From Labrenzia sp. 011 (GTDB lineage Bacteria > Pseudomonadota > Alphaproteobacteria > Rhizobiales > Stappiaceae), in NCBI RefSeq assembly GCF_003075075.1, contig NZ_QCYM01000004.1:186001-250000 (forward strand): DNA of 64,000 bases, given 5' to 3'. Every line of letters begins with the position of its first letter. Position 1 is the stretch's first letter. A program made the translations under genes and the position numbers. This document shows, piece after piece, positions 55,545-64,000 of the stretch. Below the pieces are notes generated by a model. It was given only the letters and a program-made list of their open reading frames with translations, was not told the origin of the DNA and ran no database searches.

Positions 55545-56942
55545 ATGGCGCAGCTCGCGTCAACGGCCCCCGATTCGGACAAGGGCGCATCCCTCTGGCG
55601 GAGCGATATCCTGCCCACTCTGGCACTGGGACTGCCGCTGGCAGGCGCGCAGCTCGCGCAGATGGCGATCAACACCACGGATGTGCTGATGATCGGCCGG
55701 CTGGGCGCGGAAGAGCTGGCGGCCTCCGTGCTGGCGTTCAATTTCTACATGCTCACCTGGTTCTTCGGCATGGGGGTCCTGCAGGCGGTCATTCCGCTGG
55801 CGGCGCGTGCGCGCGGCCAGCGCAAGCCACGCGACCTTCGCCGCGCCGTGCGCATGGGGTTCTGGATCTCGGTGATCTTCTGCATCCCGGTCTGGAGCAT
55901 TCTGTTCTTCACCGAAACCATTCTGCTGGCACTGGGGCAGGAAGCCGATCTGGCGGCGACCGCCGGCCTCTATATGCGCTTTCTGCAATGGACCATGCTG
56001 CCGGCGCTGCTGATCATGGCCGTGCGCGGCTTCCTGACGGTCATGGAGCGCACGCAGGTGGTGCTGTGGGCCACGATCGCCGGGGCGCTCGTCAACGCCA
56101 TCCTGGACTACCTGCTGATATTCGGCGAATTCGGTTTTCCGCGGCTGGAGCTTGTGGGGGCGGGCATCGCGTCCGTGTTCAGCGCCTCGGTCACGTTCCT
56201 GTTTCTGCTCGTGTATGCCATCCGGCATCCGAAACTGCGGCGTTACCATATTCTCGGACGGATCTGGCGGTCGGACTGGCCGGTGTTCTTTCAGATCGTT
56301 CGTCTGGGAACCCCCATCGGACTGACGATCATCGCGGAGGGGGCCCTGTTCACGGCATCCTCCATCATGATCGGCTGGCTGGGAACCCTGCCGCTGGCCG
56401 GCCACGGTGTCGCGCTGCAGATCGCATCGGTCACCTTCATGGTGCCCGTGGGCTTCTCGGTGGCGGCGATGACCCGTGTCAGCCTGGCGGCGGGGCGCGG
56501 CGACCACGCGGGGGTCGGCCGGGCCGGTTGGACCGCGCTCGGGGTGACCATGGTCTGCATGGGCAGTTTCGCGGTCCTGTTCTGGAGCCTGCCGGAGACC
56601 CTTGTCGGCTTCTATCTCGATCTCGAGGATCCCGAAGCCCGGGAGGTGATGGCCTACGGAACGTCGTTCCTGCTGGTTGCCGCGCTTTTCCAGCTTGCCG
56701 ACGGCGGCCAGATCATCGGAGTGAACAATCTGCGCGGGCTGGGCGATACCACCATCCCGCTGTTCTATGCGCTGTTCGGGTACTGGGTGGTGGGCATCAG
56801 CCTGTCGCTGGGTCTCGGATTTGCTGCGGGATGGGGCGGTGTCGGCGTCTGGTGCGGCCTGGCCGGGGGCCTTGCCTCGGTTGCCCTGCTGGCAAACCTG
56901 CGCTTCGCGCGCCGGGAGAAGCTGGGGCTGGTCACCGACTGA
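55545..56942 (+). CDS. MATE family multidrug/Na+-coupled efflux transporter
   Basis: This 465-residue inner-membrane protein has about 12 membrane segments and the MATE pattern: LPLAGAQLAQMAINTTDVLM near the N-terminus, and MVPVGFSVAAMTRVSLAAGRGD in the second half. It would export cationic drugs or metabolites in exchange for Na+ or H+. ATG 55545 has GGAGAAAAGA upstream; an in-frame TTG at 55533 is less likely. The chain ends in LRFARREKLGL. NorM-type is the nearest match. It stands alone, before the convergent purK. Confidence 0.93.
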   Translation: MAQLASTAPDSDKGASLWRSDILPTLALGLPLAGAQLAQMAINTTDVLMIGRLGAEELAASVLAFNFYMLTWFFGMGVLQAVIPLAARARGQRKPRDLRRAVRMGFWISVIFCIPVWSILFFTETILLALGQEADLAATAGLYMRFLQWTMLPALLIMAVRGFLTVMERTQVVLWATIAGALVNAILDYLLIFGEFGFPRLELVGAGIASVFSASVTFLFLLVYAIRHPKLRRYHILGRIWRSDWPVFFQIVRLGTPIGLTIIAEGALFTASSIMIGWLGTLPLAGHGVALQIASVTFMVPVGFSVAAMTRVSLAAGRGDHAGVGRAGWTALGVTMVCMGSFAVLFWSLPETLVGFYLDLEDPEAREVMAYGTSFLLVAALFQLADGGQIIGVNNLRGLGDTTIPLFYALFGYWVVGISLSLGLGFAAGWGGVGVWCGLAGGLASVALLANLRFARREKLGLVTD

Positions 56943-56967
56943 CAGGCGGTATGCACCGGCTCTGCCG

Positions 56968-58062
56968 TCAGGCCGTCTTCGGGGAAATCCGGTTCACATG
57001 GCCCATCTTGCGGCCCGGGCGGGTTTCCGACTTGCCGTAAAGATGGAGCCGGGCGGTGGGATCCTCAAGCACGTCCTGCCATGCGTCGGCCTCGGAGCCG
57101 ATGAGGTTTTCCATGACCGCATCCGAATGGCGTTCGCCGGAGCCCAGGGGCCAGCCGGCGACCGCACGGATATGCTGGTCGAACTGGGACGTCAGGCAGG
57201 CATCCTGCGTCCAGTGGCCGGAATTGTGAACGCGCGGAGCGATTTCGTTGACCAGAAGCCTTTCGCCGTCGCCGTCACGGACCAGAAACATTTCCACGCC
57301 CATCACGCCGACATAATCGAGGCTCGTGACGATGCGTTCGGCCGTGGCACGGGCAGAGGCCGCTGTTTGCGCGGAGACGCCGGCAGGAACCGTCGATGTC
57401 TTGAGAATATGGTTTTCGTGGTGGTTGCGGGCGATGTCATAGCTGGCGCAGGTGCCGTCCAGATCCCTTGCGACGATCACGGAGACCTCGCATTCGAAGG
57501 GGATCAGGTCTTCCAGCACGGCGGGGACCGCGCCGATTTTCTCAAAGGCGCCAGCGGCGTCCCCGGGGCTGCGGATCATCATCTGGCCCTTGCCGTCATA
57601 ACCGAAGCGGCGGGTTTTCAGCACGCCTCTGCCGTCAAAGCGGGCCAGGGCTGTTTCGAGATCCGTCTGGGATCCGATTGGCGCAAATCCGGCGATCGCG
57701 ACGCCGGCGCCGGACAGGAATTCCTTTTCGGACAGGCGGTCCTGGGAAACCTCAAGGGCACGCACGCCTGGCCGCACTGGCACTTTCGCATCGAGATGGG
57801 CGGCTGTCGGGCCGGGAACATTCTCGAATTCGTAGGTGACGACGGAAACGTCCGCGGCGAATCTGTCGAGGGCCTGGGTGTCGTCATAGGAGGCAATGGT
57901 GACGCCGGCACTGACGTCGAATGCCGGGCTGCCCGGGTCGGGGCAGAATATATGCACCTTGAGGCCGAGGCTGGCGGCGGATTGCGCCAGCATGCGGCCA
58001 AGCTGTCCGCCGCCGAGAATGCCGATCGTGTCGCCCGGGCTCAGCCGGTTTTTTGCGCTCAT
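56968..58062 (-). CDS. purK: 5-(carboxyamino)imidazole ribonucleotide synthase PurK
   Basis: This 364-residue ATP-grasp enzyme carboxylates AIR with bicarbonate and ATP in purine synthesis. The start ATG 58062 (MSAKNRLSPGD) has AGGA upstream. Visible motifs are GDTIGILGGGQLGRMLAQ (nucleotide fold), YEFENVP, FGYDGKGQ (glycine-rich loop), LVNEIAPRVHNSGHWTQDAC. It follows purE with 28 bases between them, the standard purEK unit. The extended open frame upstream overlaps purE and is not used. Confidence 0.95.
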   Translation of the reverse strand: MSAKNRLSPGDTIGILGGGQLGRMLAQSAASLGLKVHIFCPDPGSPAFDVSAGVTIASYDDTQALDRFAADVSVVTYEFENVPGPTAAHLDAKVPVRPGVRALEVSQDRLSEKEFLSGAGVAIAGFAPIGSQTDLETALARFDGRGVLKTRRFGYDGKGQMMIRSPGDAAGAFEKIGAVPAVLEDLIPFECEVSVIVARDLDGTCASYDIARNHHENHILKTSTVPAGVSAQTAASARATAERIVTSLDYVGVMGVEMFLVRDGDGERLLVNEIAPRVHNSGHWTQDACLTSQFDQHIRAVAGWPLGSGERHSDAVMENLIGSEADAWQDVLEDPTARLHLYGKSETRPGRKMGHVNRISPKTA

Positions 58063-58090
58063 GGCTGAAATCCTGATTCTGCGCGAATAT

Positions 58091-58585
58091 TCAAAGGGGC
58101 TCGTCGGAGGGAAATTCGGCCACGGCCGAGGTGCGTTCCGAGCGGAAGGCGTCCAGAGCAGCCTCGACATGGGGATCGTTGAGCGCAAGCACGGCGGCGG
58201 CGAGCAGGGCGGCGTTGGTCGCACCCGCCTTGCCGATCGCCAGCGTTCCGACCGGAATGCCGGCGGGCATCTGTACGATGGACAGAAGGCTGTCTTCCCC
58301 CGAAAGCGCCCGGCTTTCCACCGGTACCCCGAAGACCGGCAGCGGGGTCAGGGCGGCGACCATTCCCGGAAGATGGGCCGCGCCGCCGGCGCCGGCGATA
58401 ATGAGCTTGAAGCCTTCGGCCTTCGCGCTTCTGGCAAAATCGTACATCCGGTCCGGCGTGCGGTGGGCGGAGACGATGCGGGCCTCGTAGGTCACCTTGA
58501 GCTGATCGAGCGTGTCGGCCGCGTGTTTCATTGTCGGCCAGTCAGATTGACTGCCCATGATGATTGCGACATCCGCTTTTGTCAT
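58091..58585 (-). CDS. purE: N5-carboxyaminoimidazole ribonucleotide mutase PurE
   Basis: This 164-residue enzyme moves the carboxyl group of N5-CAIR to form CAIR in purine synthesis. It starts at ATG 58585 with AGCAGGAA upstream. Conserved blocks are [29 protein letters not shown] (the catalytic His), [16 protein letters not shown] and [22 protein letters not shown]. It is the first gene of the purEK unit. Its length is typical of class I PurE. Confidence 0.96.
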   Translation of the reverse strand: MTKADVAIIMGSQSDWPTMKHAADTLDQLKVTYEARIVSAHRTPDRMYDFARSAKAEGFKLIIAGAGGAAHLPGMVAALTPLPVFGVPVESRALSGEDSLLSIVQMPAGIPVGTLAIGKAGATNAALLAAAVLALNDPHVEAALDAFRSERTSAVAEFPSDEPL

Positions 58586-58808
58586 TTCCTGCTCCAGTGT
58601 CCGGCGGCTCCAGGGCATTCCGCATCCGCTGGAACGCGCTCGGAATGTCCCGACATTTGCGAAACGATCGGCCTGCGGCCGGACGTCCGTTGATCTCGAA
58701 GAGCCGCGGAGTATAGGCAGGGAGCCGGTCATCGCAAGCCGCAATCCCCGCGGACCCGGTTGCGGGCAGGAGCGGGCGGACGAAACCAGGGTTTGCCCGC
58801 GCGGGTCT

Positions 58809-59015
58809 TCAGGCGATGATGTCGGGGAAAAGCTGGTCTTCCAGCGCGCTGATCCGGTCCTTGATCATCAGCTTTTTCTTTTTCAGCCTCTGAAGCTGCA
58901 AGGCGTCGAGATTGGCCGTTGTCGCCAGCGCTTCCACTGCAACGTCAAGATCCCTGTGCTCCTGACGAAGCTGCGCGAGCTCGGTCCGTAAAGCATTGTT
59001 GTCCAACTGCGCCAT
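58809..59015 (-). CDS. YdcH family (DUF465) small coiled-coil protein
   Basis: This 68-residue protein is almost all helical, with heptad-like leucines ([41 protein letters not shown]). It belongs to the YdcH/DUF465 family of proteobacteria. ATG 59015 has GGGGGATGC upstream, which fits better than ATG 59021. Function is unknown; a small coiled-coil partner of a larger machine is a guess. A second YdcH gene lies at 59472 on the opposite strand. Confidence 0.87.
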   Translation of the reverse strand: MAQLDNNALRTELAQLRQEHRDLDVAVEALATTANLDALQLQRLKKKKLMIKDRISALEDQLFPDIIA

Positions 59016-59471
59016 CTGCATCCCCCGAAAATGGGATCAGTTCCAGAGCATCTTCCCCGCGTCGGGCCGAATGCAGGAGAGATACCCCGGTACTCGTAAA
59101 GAGTGGTCACCTTTTCCGCTTTCGTATGATTCCACAAGCGGCAAGGCGATGTAGTCCATTTTTCGTTGTGCAGGCAAGATAGCATCTTTGCCGCCGCCAG
59201 CGGATTTTCGTCCGCCGTGCCGGTCAGCGACGATGGACCGCACTTATTTTCACCCTTGGGAAAACCTGTGAACCGGCAAAGTTACCATGGGGAAATTTCG
59301 TGAGTTTTGAACCGCTTATTTGCAGAGCGAATTTTAGAGTTTTCTAAGGATAGCAGCCGGAATGCGTTATTTGACGGCGAAACGATCAAGATATGCGGAT
59401 TCCGCAATCGACAAGGCCGGATTCCCTATGGCACGATGATTCCGTTGAGCCAACAGACAGGAGGTTTTTCC
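59016..59471. other. 456-base gap between the two YdcH genes, no gene seen
   Basis: This is the shared upstream region of two divergent YdcH genes. It is more AT-rich than its surroundings near 59300-59350, where TTAGA and TCTAA (59333-59346) form a small inverted repeat. No clear sigma-70 promoter pair or RNA gene was found. Confidence 0.5.
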
Positions 59472-59654
59472 ATGTCAATGCAGTCACATCTCGCAGAACT
59501 TGAGCGCCGTCACGCGGAAATGGAACGCAAGATCGAAAATGCCAAGTTGCATCCGAGTACCGACTCCCTGGAATTGGCTGGAATGAAACGACAGAAACTG
59601 AAGATCAAGGACGAGATCGAGCGAATACGACAGGATGGTGTGACGCTTCACTAG
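59472..59654 (+). CDS. YdcH family (DUF465) small coiled-coil protein, second copy
   Basis: This 60-residue protein shares the YdcH architecture: an N-terminal helix (MQSHLAELERRHAEMERKIE), a short turn (NAKLHPSTDS), and the conserved LELAGMKRQKLKIKDEIERI. ATG 59472 has AGGAGG nine bases upstream, so the longer frame from 59307 is not used. It ends before a strong terminator. Its DNA does not resemble the other YdcH gene closely, so it is a divergent paralogue. No function is known. Confidence 0.88.
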   Translation: MSMQSHLAELERRHAEMERKIENAKLHPSTDSLELAGMKRQKLKIKDEIERIRQDGVTLH

Positions 59655-59677
59655 AAGCGCTATCCAGAGGTTTCGAA

Positions 59678-59705
59678 AACGCCGCGGATCATCGCGGCGT
59701 TTTTT
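59678..59705 (+). terminator. Intrinsic terminator of the second YdcH gene
   Basis: AACGCCGCG (59678-59686) and CGCGGCGTT (59693-59701) form a 9-base stem around GATCAT, followed by Ts to 59705. It lies 24 bases after the stop. Confidence 0.88.
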
Positions 59706-59744
59706 GTTTGCAAGTCGGGTCGCCGAGCGGGGGCGACGGTCGGT

Positions 59745-61379
59745 TCACAGCGCCCTGGCCCGTTCCCGGAGGGCGAATTTCTGGATCTTGCCGGTGGATG
59801 TTTTCGGCAGTTCGCAGAAGACAACCGTCTTGGGAGCCTTGAAGTTCGCCAGATGGTCCCGGCAGAAGGCGATCAGCTCTGCCTCGCCGGTCTCCGCTCC
59901 CTGCCGGACTTCGACAAAGGCGCATGGCGTTTCGCCCCATTTTTCGTCCGGCCGGGCCACAACGGCGGCGGCCTGCACATCCGGATGCTTGTAGAGCACC
60001 TCCTCCACCTCGATGGACGAAATATTCTCTCCGCCGGAAATGATGATGTCCTTGGACCGGTCCTTGAGCTGGATATAGCCGTCCGGGTGCATCACGCCGA
60101 GATCGCCGGAATGGAACCAGCCGCCGGCAAAGGCCTTTTCGGTGGCCTCCAGGTTCTTCAGATAGCCTTTCATGACCACATTGCCCCGGAACATGACCTC
60201 GCCGAGGGTCTGGCCGTCGGCGGGAACGGGTTCCATGGTCTCGGGATCGAGGACCGCCAGATCCTCCAGCGCGACATAGCGCACGCCCTGGCGGGCCTTC
60301 TTCCGGGCCTGCTCGTCCAGCGGCAGGGCGTCCCATTCCGTCTTCCAGTCGTTGACGACCGCGGGGCCGTAGACCTCGGTCAGGCCGTAGAGATGGGTGA
60401 CGTTGAAGCCGGCGGTCTTCATGGCCGCCAGAACGCTTTCGGGCGGCGGCGCGGCGGCGGTGAAGAATTCGACCACCCGATCGAGCGCGCGCTTCTCCTC
60501 AGGGGCGGCGTTGAGCAGCGTCGACATGATGATCGGCGCGCCGCACAGATGGGTGACCTTTTCGTCGGCGATCAGATCCCACATGGCTTTCGGCCTGATC
60601 CAGCGCAGGCACACATGGGTGCCGGCCACGATCGAGAGGGACCAGGGAAAGCACCAGCCGTTGCAGTGAAACATCGGCAGGGTCCACAGATAGACCGGGT
60701 GCCCGGTCATGGCGGCGGTGATCACATTGGCCTGGGCGAGCAGATAGGCGCCGCGGTGATGGTAGACGACCCCCTTGGGATTGCCCGTCGTGCCGGACGT
60801 ATAGTTGAGGGCGATGGCGTCCCATTCGTCCTCGGGCAGGGACCAGCGGTAGTCGGGATCCCCCGATTGCAGGAACGCCTCGTAGTCCAGCGTGCCGAGG
60901 CGTTCGCCATCCTGGGGGAACTCGGGATCGGAATAGTCGATCACGGCGGGACGGACCCTGGCGATCGACAGCGCTTCCCTGACGACCGGGGCGTATTCCC
61001 GGTCGGTGATCAGAACCTTGCAATCGGCATGGTCGATCTGAAAGGCGAGGACCGCCGCGTCCAGACGGGTGTTCAGCGAATGCAGCACCGCTCCCGTCAT
61101 GGGGACGCCGTAGTGGGCTTCGAGCATCGGCGGCACGTTGGGAAGTATCACGCTGACCGTATCGTTCTTGCCCACACCAAGCCCGGCGAGGGCAGAGGCA
61201 AGCTGGCGTGTGCGGCGGTAAAAGCTGCGGTAGTCGGTGCGCTGGTTGCCGTGAACGATCGCGACCGTGTCCGGAAATACATCCGCTGCCCGCGCAAGGA
61301 AGCTGAGCGGGCTCAGTGCGGCATAGTTCGCGGTGGTCTTGTCGAGACCCCGGGTGAACGGGTTGAGACTGGCATCCAT
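59745..61379 (-). CDS. Acyl-CoA synthetase, AMP-forming (medium-chain or DmdB-like)
   Basis: This 544-residue adenylate-forming enzyme activates a fatty or related acid to its CoA thioester. The ATP loop is NYTSGTTGNPKGVVYHHRGA, the adenylate site is THLYGLTEVYGPAVV, the hinge is FHSGDLGVMHPDGYIQLKDR with SGGENISSIEVEE, and the catalytic lysine is in TSTGKIQKFALRE. Such proteins include medium-chain acyl-CoA ligases and the methylmercaptopropionate-CoA ligase DmdB of marine bacteria; motifs do not separate these. ATG 61379 (MDASLNPFTRG) is the start. It lies 84 bases downstream of a TauE/SafE exporter gene on the same strand. Confidence 0.88.
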   Translation of the reverse strand: MDASLNPFTRGLDKTTANYAALSPLSFLARAADVFPDTVAIVHGNQRTDYRSFYRRTRQLASALAGLGVGKNDTVSVILPNVPPMLEAHYGVPMTGAVLHSLNTRLDAAVLAFQIDHADCKVLITDREYAPVVREALSIARVRPAVIDYSDPEFPQDGERLGTLDYEAFLQSGDPDYRWSLPEDEWDAIALNYTSGTTGNPKGVVYHHRGAYLLAQANVITAAMTGHPVYLWTLPMFHCNGWCFPWSLSIVAGTHVCLRWIRPKAMWDLIADEKVTHLCGAPIIMSTLLNAAPEEKRALDRVVEFFTAAAPPPESVLAAMKTAGFNVTHLYGLTEVYGPAVVNDWKTEWDALPLDEQARKKARQGVRYVALEDLAVLDPETMEPVPADGQTLGEVMFRGNVVMKGYLKNLEATEKAFAGGWFHSGDLGVMHPDGYIQLKDRSKDIIISGGENISSIEVEEVLYKHPDVQAAAVVARPDEKWGETPCAFVEVRQGAETGEAELIAFCRDHLANFKAPKTVVFCELPKTSTGKIQKFALRERARAL

Positions 61380-61463
61380 GATCTACCTCCCTGGATCCTT
61401 CTGGCGGAATCAAAACCGGAAACCGGACGGCACGCAATGCTTCTTTTGCAGAGTGCAGAGGTC

Positions 61464-62249
61464 TCAGGCGAAGAACGCCGAAATGCCGTCAAAGGTCAGT
61501 TTGGCGCCGATCACGGCCATGAAGACGTAGATGATGCCGTAGAAGGTTTCCGCCTTGACGATGCGCACAAGGCGCACACCGGCCAGGGTGGCGATCAGGG
61601 CGACCGGAAACAGGGCCGTGGAAGTCGCCAGATTGGTGGTGTCGAACTGTCCGAGCAGAAAGTAGGGAACCACCTTGATGGCATTCATGGAGGCGAAGAA
61701 GATGACGGCCGTGCCGGCGAAAAGCTGCGGCGACAGGCGCAGGGGCAGCATGTACATCTGGAACGGGGGGCCGCCCGTGTGGCTGATGAAACTGGTGAAA
61801 CCGGCAACCCCGCCCCAGAAGGTGCCCTTGGGCATATTGTGGCCCGGTGCCGTGGTCTTCCCGCGGCGCACGAAGACATAGTCGGCGACGAAGGCGATGG
61901 AAATGATGCCGACCAGCAGGGTGACGAAGGCATCATTGACATAGGCGGCGGCGGCCCAGCCCGCGCCGATCCCCAGGATCGCGGCGGGCAGCATGATGGT
62001 CAGGCTTCTCCAGTCGGCGCGGCCCTTGTAGGCGAGGAGTGCAACCACATCCATGACAAGCAGGATCGGCAGCATGATGCCGGCGGCCTGAAGCGGCGAG
62101 ACGACGAGAGCCATGACCGGAACGCCGAGCATGGCGAATGTTCCCCCGAAGCCGCCCTTTGAAAGGCCGACGAGAAACACGGCCGGAATGGCGGCTGCAT
62201 AGAACCAGGGGTCTGAAATCGCGAACATGTGCTCGGTCGGTGGGATCAT
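61464..62249 (-). CDS. TauE/SafE family permease (anion or sulfonate exporter)
   Basis: This protein of about 261 residues has eight predicted membrane segments, typical of TauE/SafE exporters of sulfite, sulfoacetate and similar anions. The conserved start LVGLSKGGFGGTFAMLGVPV and the second-half motif FTSFISHTGGPPFQMYMLP are present. The start is uncertain: ATG 62249 was used, ATG 62228 and a TTG at 62273 are alternatives, and none has a clear ribosome site. It may be cotranscribed with the downstream acyl-CoA synthetase. The exported anion is unknown. Confidence 0.87.
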   Translation of the reverse strand: MIPPTEHMFAISDPWFYAAAIPAVFLVGLSKGGFGGTFAMLGVPVMALVVSPLQAAGIMLPILLVMDVVALLAYKGRADWRSLTIMLPAAILGIGAGWAAAAYVNDAFVTLLVGIISIAFVADYVFVRRGKTTAPGHNMPKGTFWGGVAGFTSFISHTGGPPFQMYMLPLRLSPQLFAGTAVIFFASMNAIKVVPYFLLGQFDTTNLATSTALFPVALIATLAGVRLVRIVKAETFYGIIYVFMAVIGAKLTFDGISAFFA

Positions 62250-62433
62250 TGAAGGGACAGGCCCGGCAAACAAGCATGCCAGAGTGATTACGTAAAGTCC
62301 CGACCGCCGAATTGCTTATGGACGAAGGCTTGCAATTCCACCTGTCCTTACAGCACTGTATTGCGCAAAAGCCCGCAACCTTCGTGTTTCGACAGATGCT
62401 GAAGACGCGGGCGGCTATCTGGGAGGAGAAGTC

Positions 62434-64000
62434 ATGGCGAGCAGGTATCACGACGTCTATCAGGGCTGGAAGGACGATCCGCTGGGGTTCTGGAAGGACG
62501 CCGCCTCGGAAATCGACTGGATCTCGACGACCGACCGGGTCTTCGATCCCGATCAGGGGCAGTACGGGCGCTGGTATCCGGACTGGGAATGCAATACCTG
62601 CTACAACTGCCTCGACCGGCATGTGGAACGCGGACGGCCCGGCCAGCCCGCGCTGATCTATGACAGCCCGATCACCGGGAAGACCGCAACCTATACCTAT
62701 TCGGAACTGCTGGAAGAGGTCGAGGCGCTGGCCTGCGTTCTGGCCGACATGGGGCTCGTGAAGGGCGACAGGGCAATCCTCTACATGCCGATGACACCGC
62801 AGGCGGTGATGGCGATGCTTGCCTGCGCACGTCTGGGAGTCATCCATTCGGTGGTTTTCGGCGGTTTTGCGGCGCACGAACTGGCGACCCGTATCGACGA
62901 CGCGGCGCCGAAAGCGATCATCGCGTCGTCCTGCGGCATCGAGCCGGGCCGGGTGATCGCCTACAAGCCGCTGATCGACGCGGCGATCGAGCAGGCGCGG
63001 CACAAGCCGGAATGCTGTCTCGTGTTCCAGCGCGAGCAACTTGCCGCCAGCCTGGTGGAGGGCCGCGACCACGATCTCACCGTCCTGCAGGACGCGGCGA
63101 AATCCGCCGGCAGGCGAATTGCCCCGGTGGCGGTCAAGGCCACCGACCCGCTCTATATCCTCTATACCTCCGGCACGACCGGCGAGCCGAAAGGCGTCGT
63201 GCGGGACAATGGCGGCCATATGGTCGCGCTCAAATGGTCGATGAGCAATCTCTACGACATCCAGCCCGGGGAAGTTTTCTGGGCGGCGTCCGATGTGGGC
63301 TGGGTGGTCGGTCATTCCTATATCTGCTACGCGCCGCTTCTGCATGGCTGTACGACCATCGTGTTCGAGGGCAAGCCCGTGGGCACACCCGATGCGGGTG
63401 TCTTCTGGCGGGTGATCTCCGACCACGATGTGGTGTCGCTCTTCACGGCGCCGACCGCCTTCCGGGCCATCCGCAAGGAGGATCCCAAGGGCGAGCTGAT
63501 GAAGAAATACGACCTGTCCCGGTACCGGTCGCTGTTCCTGGCGGGGGAGCGCGCGGACCCGGACACCGTCAACTGGGCGATCGAGAAACTGCAGGTGCCG
63601 GTCATTGACCACTGGTGGCAGACGGAAACCGGCTGGTGCATCGTCGGCAACCCGCTTGGCCTCGGGCAATTGCCGGTCAAGCCCGGATCGCCCACGGTGC
63701 CAATGCCCGGTTACGACGTCCAGGTCCTTGACGATGCGGGCCATCCGCTGGGCACGAACACGCTGGGCAATATCGTGATAAAACTTCCGTTGCCACCGGG
63801 CGCCCTGCCGACGCTCTGGAATGCCGACAAGCGGTTCTTCGATTCCTATCTGGCGGAATTCCCGGGTTACTACAAGACGTCCGACGCCGGGGTGATCGAT
63901 GACGACGGATATCTGTCGATCATGGCGCGGACGGACGACATCATCAATGTGGCCGGCCACCGGCTGTCCACCGGCGGGATGGAGGAGGTTCTGGCGACCC
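62434..64000 (+). CDS. prpE: Propionyl-CoA synthetase PrpE (3' truncated by window end)
   Basis: The first 522 residues of an acetyl-CoA-synthetase-like enzyme that activates propionate (and perhaps acrylate or acetate) are present; the gene runs off the right edge. ATG 62434 has GGGAGGAGAA at 62421-62430, an excellent site. The N-terminus MASRYHDVYQGWKDDPLGFW and NTCYNCLDRHVERGRPGQPA are typical of PrpE. The ATP loop is YILYTSGTTGEPKGVVRDNG, with SDVGWVVGHSYICYAPL, IDHWWQTETGWCIVGNPLG and YKTSDAGVIDDDGYLSIMAR completing the core. The PrpE family is favoured over Acs by the N-terminal sequence. It is divergent from the TauE/SafE gene. Confidence 0.95.
   Translation, partial: MASRYHDVYQGWKDDPLGFWKDAASEIDWISTTDRVFDPDQGQYGRWYPDWECNTCYNCLDRHVERGRPGQPALIYDSPITGKTATYTYSELLEEVEALACVLADMGLVKGDRAILYMPMTPQAVMAMLACARLGVIHSVVFGGFAAHELATRIDDAAPKAIIASSCGIEPGRVIAYKPLIDAAIEQARHKPECCLVFQREQLAASLVEGRDHDLTVLQDAAKSAGRRIAPVAVKATDPLYILYTSGTTGEPKGVVRDNGGHMVALKWSMSNLYDIQPGEVFWAASDVGWVVGHSYICYAPLLHGCTTIVFEGKPVGTPDAGVFWRVISDHDVVSLFTAPTAFRAIRKEDPKGELMKKYDLSRYRSLFLAGERADPDTVNWAIEKLQVPVIDHWWQTETGWCIVGNPLGLGQLPVKPGSPTVPMPGYDVQVLDDAGHPLGTNTLGNIVIKLPLPPGALPTLWNADKRFFDSYLAEFPGYYKTSDAGVIDDDGYLSIMARTDDIINVAGHRLSTGGMEEVLAT

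Noticed and set aside
61933-63960. Open frame of about 675 codons on the minus strand opposite prpE
   Set aside because: prpE on the plus strand is certain and the minus frame shows no family pattern.

Overview
The window is a GC-rich chromosomal segment from an alphaproteobacterium, most likely of the Hyphomicrobiales (possibly Stappiaceae-like; this placement is inference). The evidence is a set of lineage-typical genes: the CtrA-proteolysis regulator CpdR, the nucleoid protein GapR (DUF2312), DUF1244, DUF1036, a DUF459 protein, the small aa3-type cytochrome oxidase subunit IV, YdcH pairs, and an apparent MmgR (alpha-r8) small RNA carrying that family's ten-base core. I saw no insertion sequence, prophage, CRISPR array or plasmid gene.

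Layout. 1-5.2 kb: end of a Liv-type ABC importer (livH partial, livM, binding protein, livF) followed by a PaaK-like acyl-CoA ligase, which looks like an import-and-activate unit for a carboxylic acid. 5.3-8.1 kb: ferrochelatase, then an SPFH/NfeD membrane pair. 8.1-11 kb (minus strand): MotA/MotB-type stator pair and arabinose-5-phosphate isomerase. 11.2-15.4 kb: three envelope genes (outer-membrane barrel, MltB-type transglycosylase, DUF459 protein with replaced catalytic residues). 15.5-21.5 kb (minus): a ~2000-residue autotransporter with five near-identical 204-bp repeats. 21.9-28.1 kb (minus): glutamate synthase gltD and gltB.

28.7-31.4 kb is the most notable system. It is a four-gene bufferin/gig-type RiPP operon: a secreted DUF2282 precursor with four cysteines, an MNIO (DUF692) modifying enzyme, a DUF2063 partner and a DoxX membrane protein. 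These systems are linked to copper or gold stress. They run divergently from gltB, with a hairpin-bearing 607-base gap between them.

31.5-38.3 kb: threonine aldolase, Hsp20 with a heat-shock-type promoter and long leader, a small basic secreted protein, a lysophospholipase-like hydrolase, HisN, the MmgR-like sRNA, an N-formylglutamate amidohydrolase, CpdR, tRNA-Val(GAC) and ribosomal protein L36. 38.4-45.1 kb: TPR protein, pyruvate kinase overlapping a DUF1036 gene, a second N-formylglutamate amidohydrolase homologue, DUF1244, GapR, and a DUF882 M15-type protein. 45.3-54.6 kb: sigma-54 response regulator, oligoendopeptidase F, DUF3445 heme demethylase, ABC1 kinase, COX IV, RluA-type pseudouridine synthase, sulfotransferase, TPR lipoprotein. 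54.8-64 kb: rpsU, MATE exporter, purEK, two YdcH genes, acyl-CoA synthetase, TauE/SafE exporter and the 5' part of propionyl-CoA synthetase, which runs off the end.

Most of the window is housekeeping and envelope biology with conventional start sites and intrinsic terminators. The standout regions are the bufferin operon, the sRNA, the repeat-bearing autotransporter and a few proteins whose expected catalytic residues are replaced.
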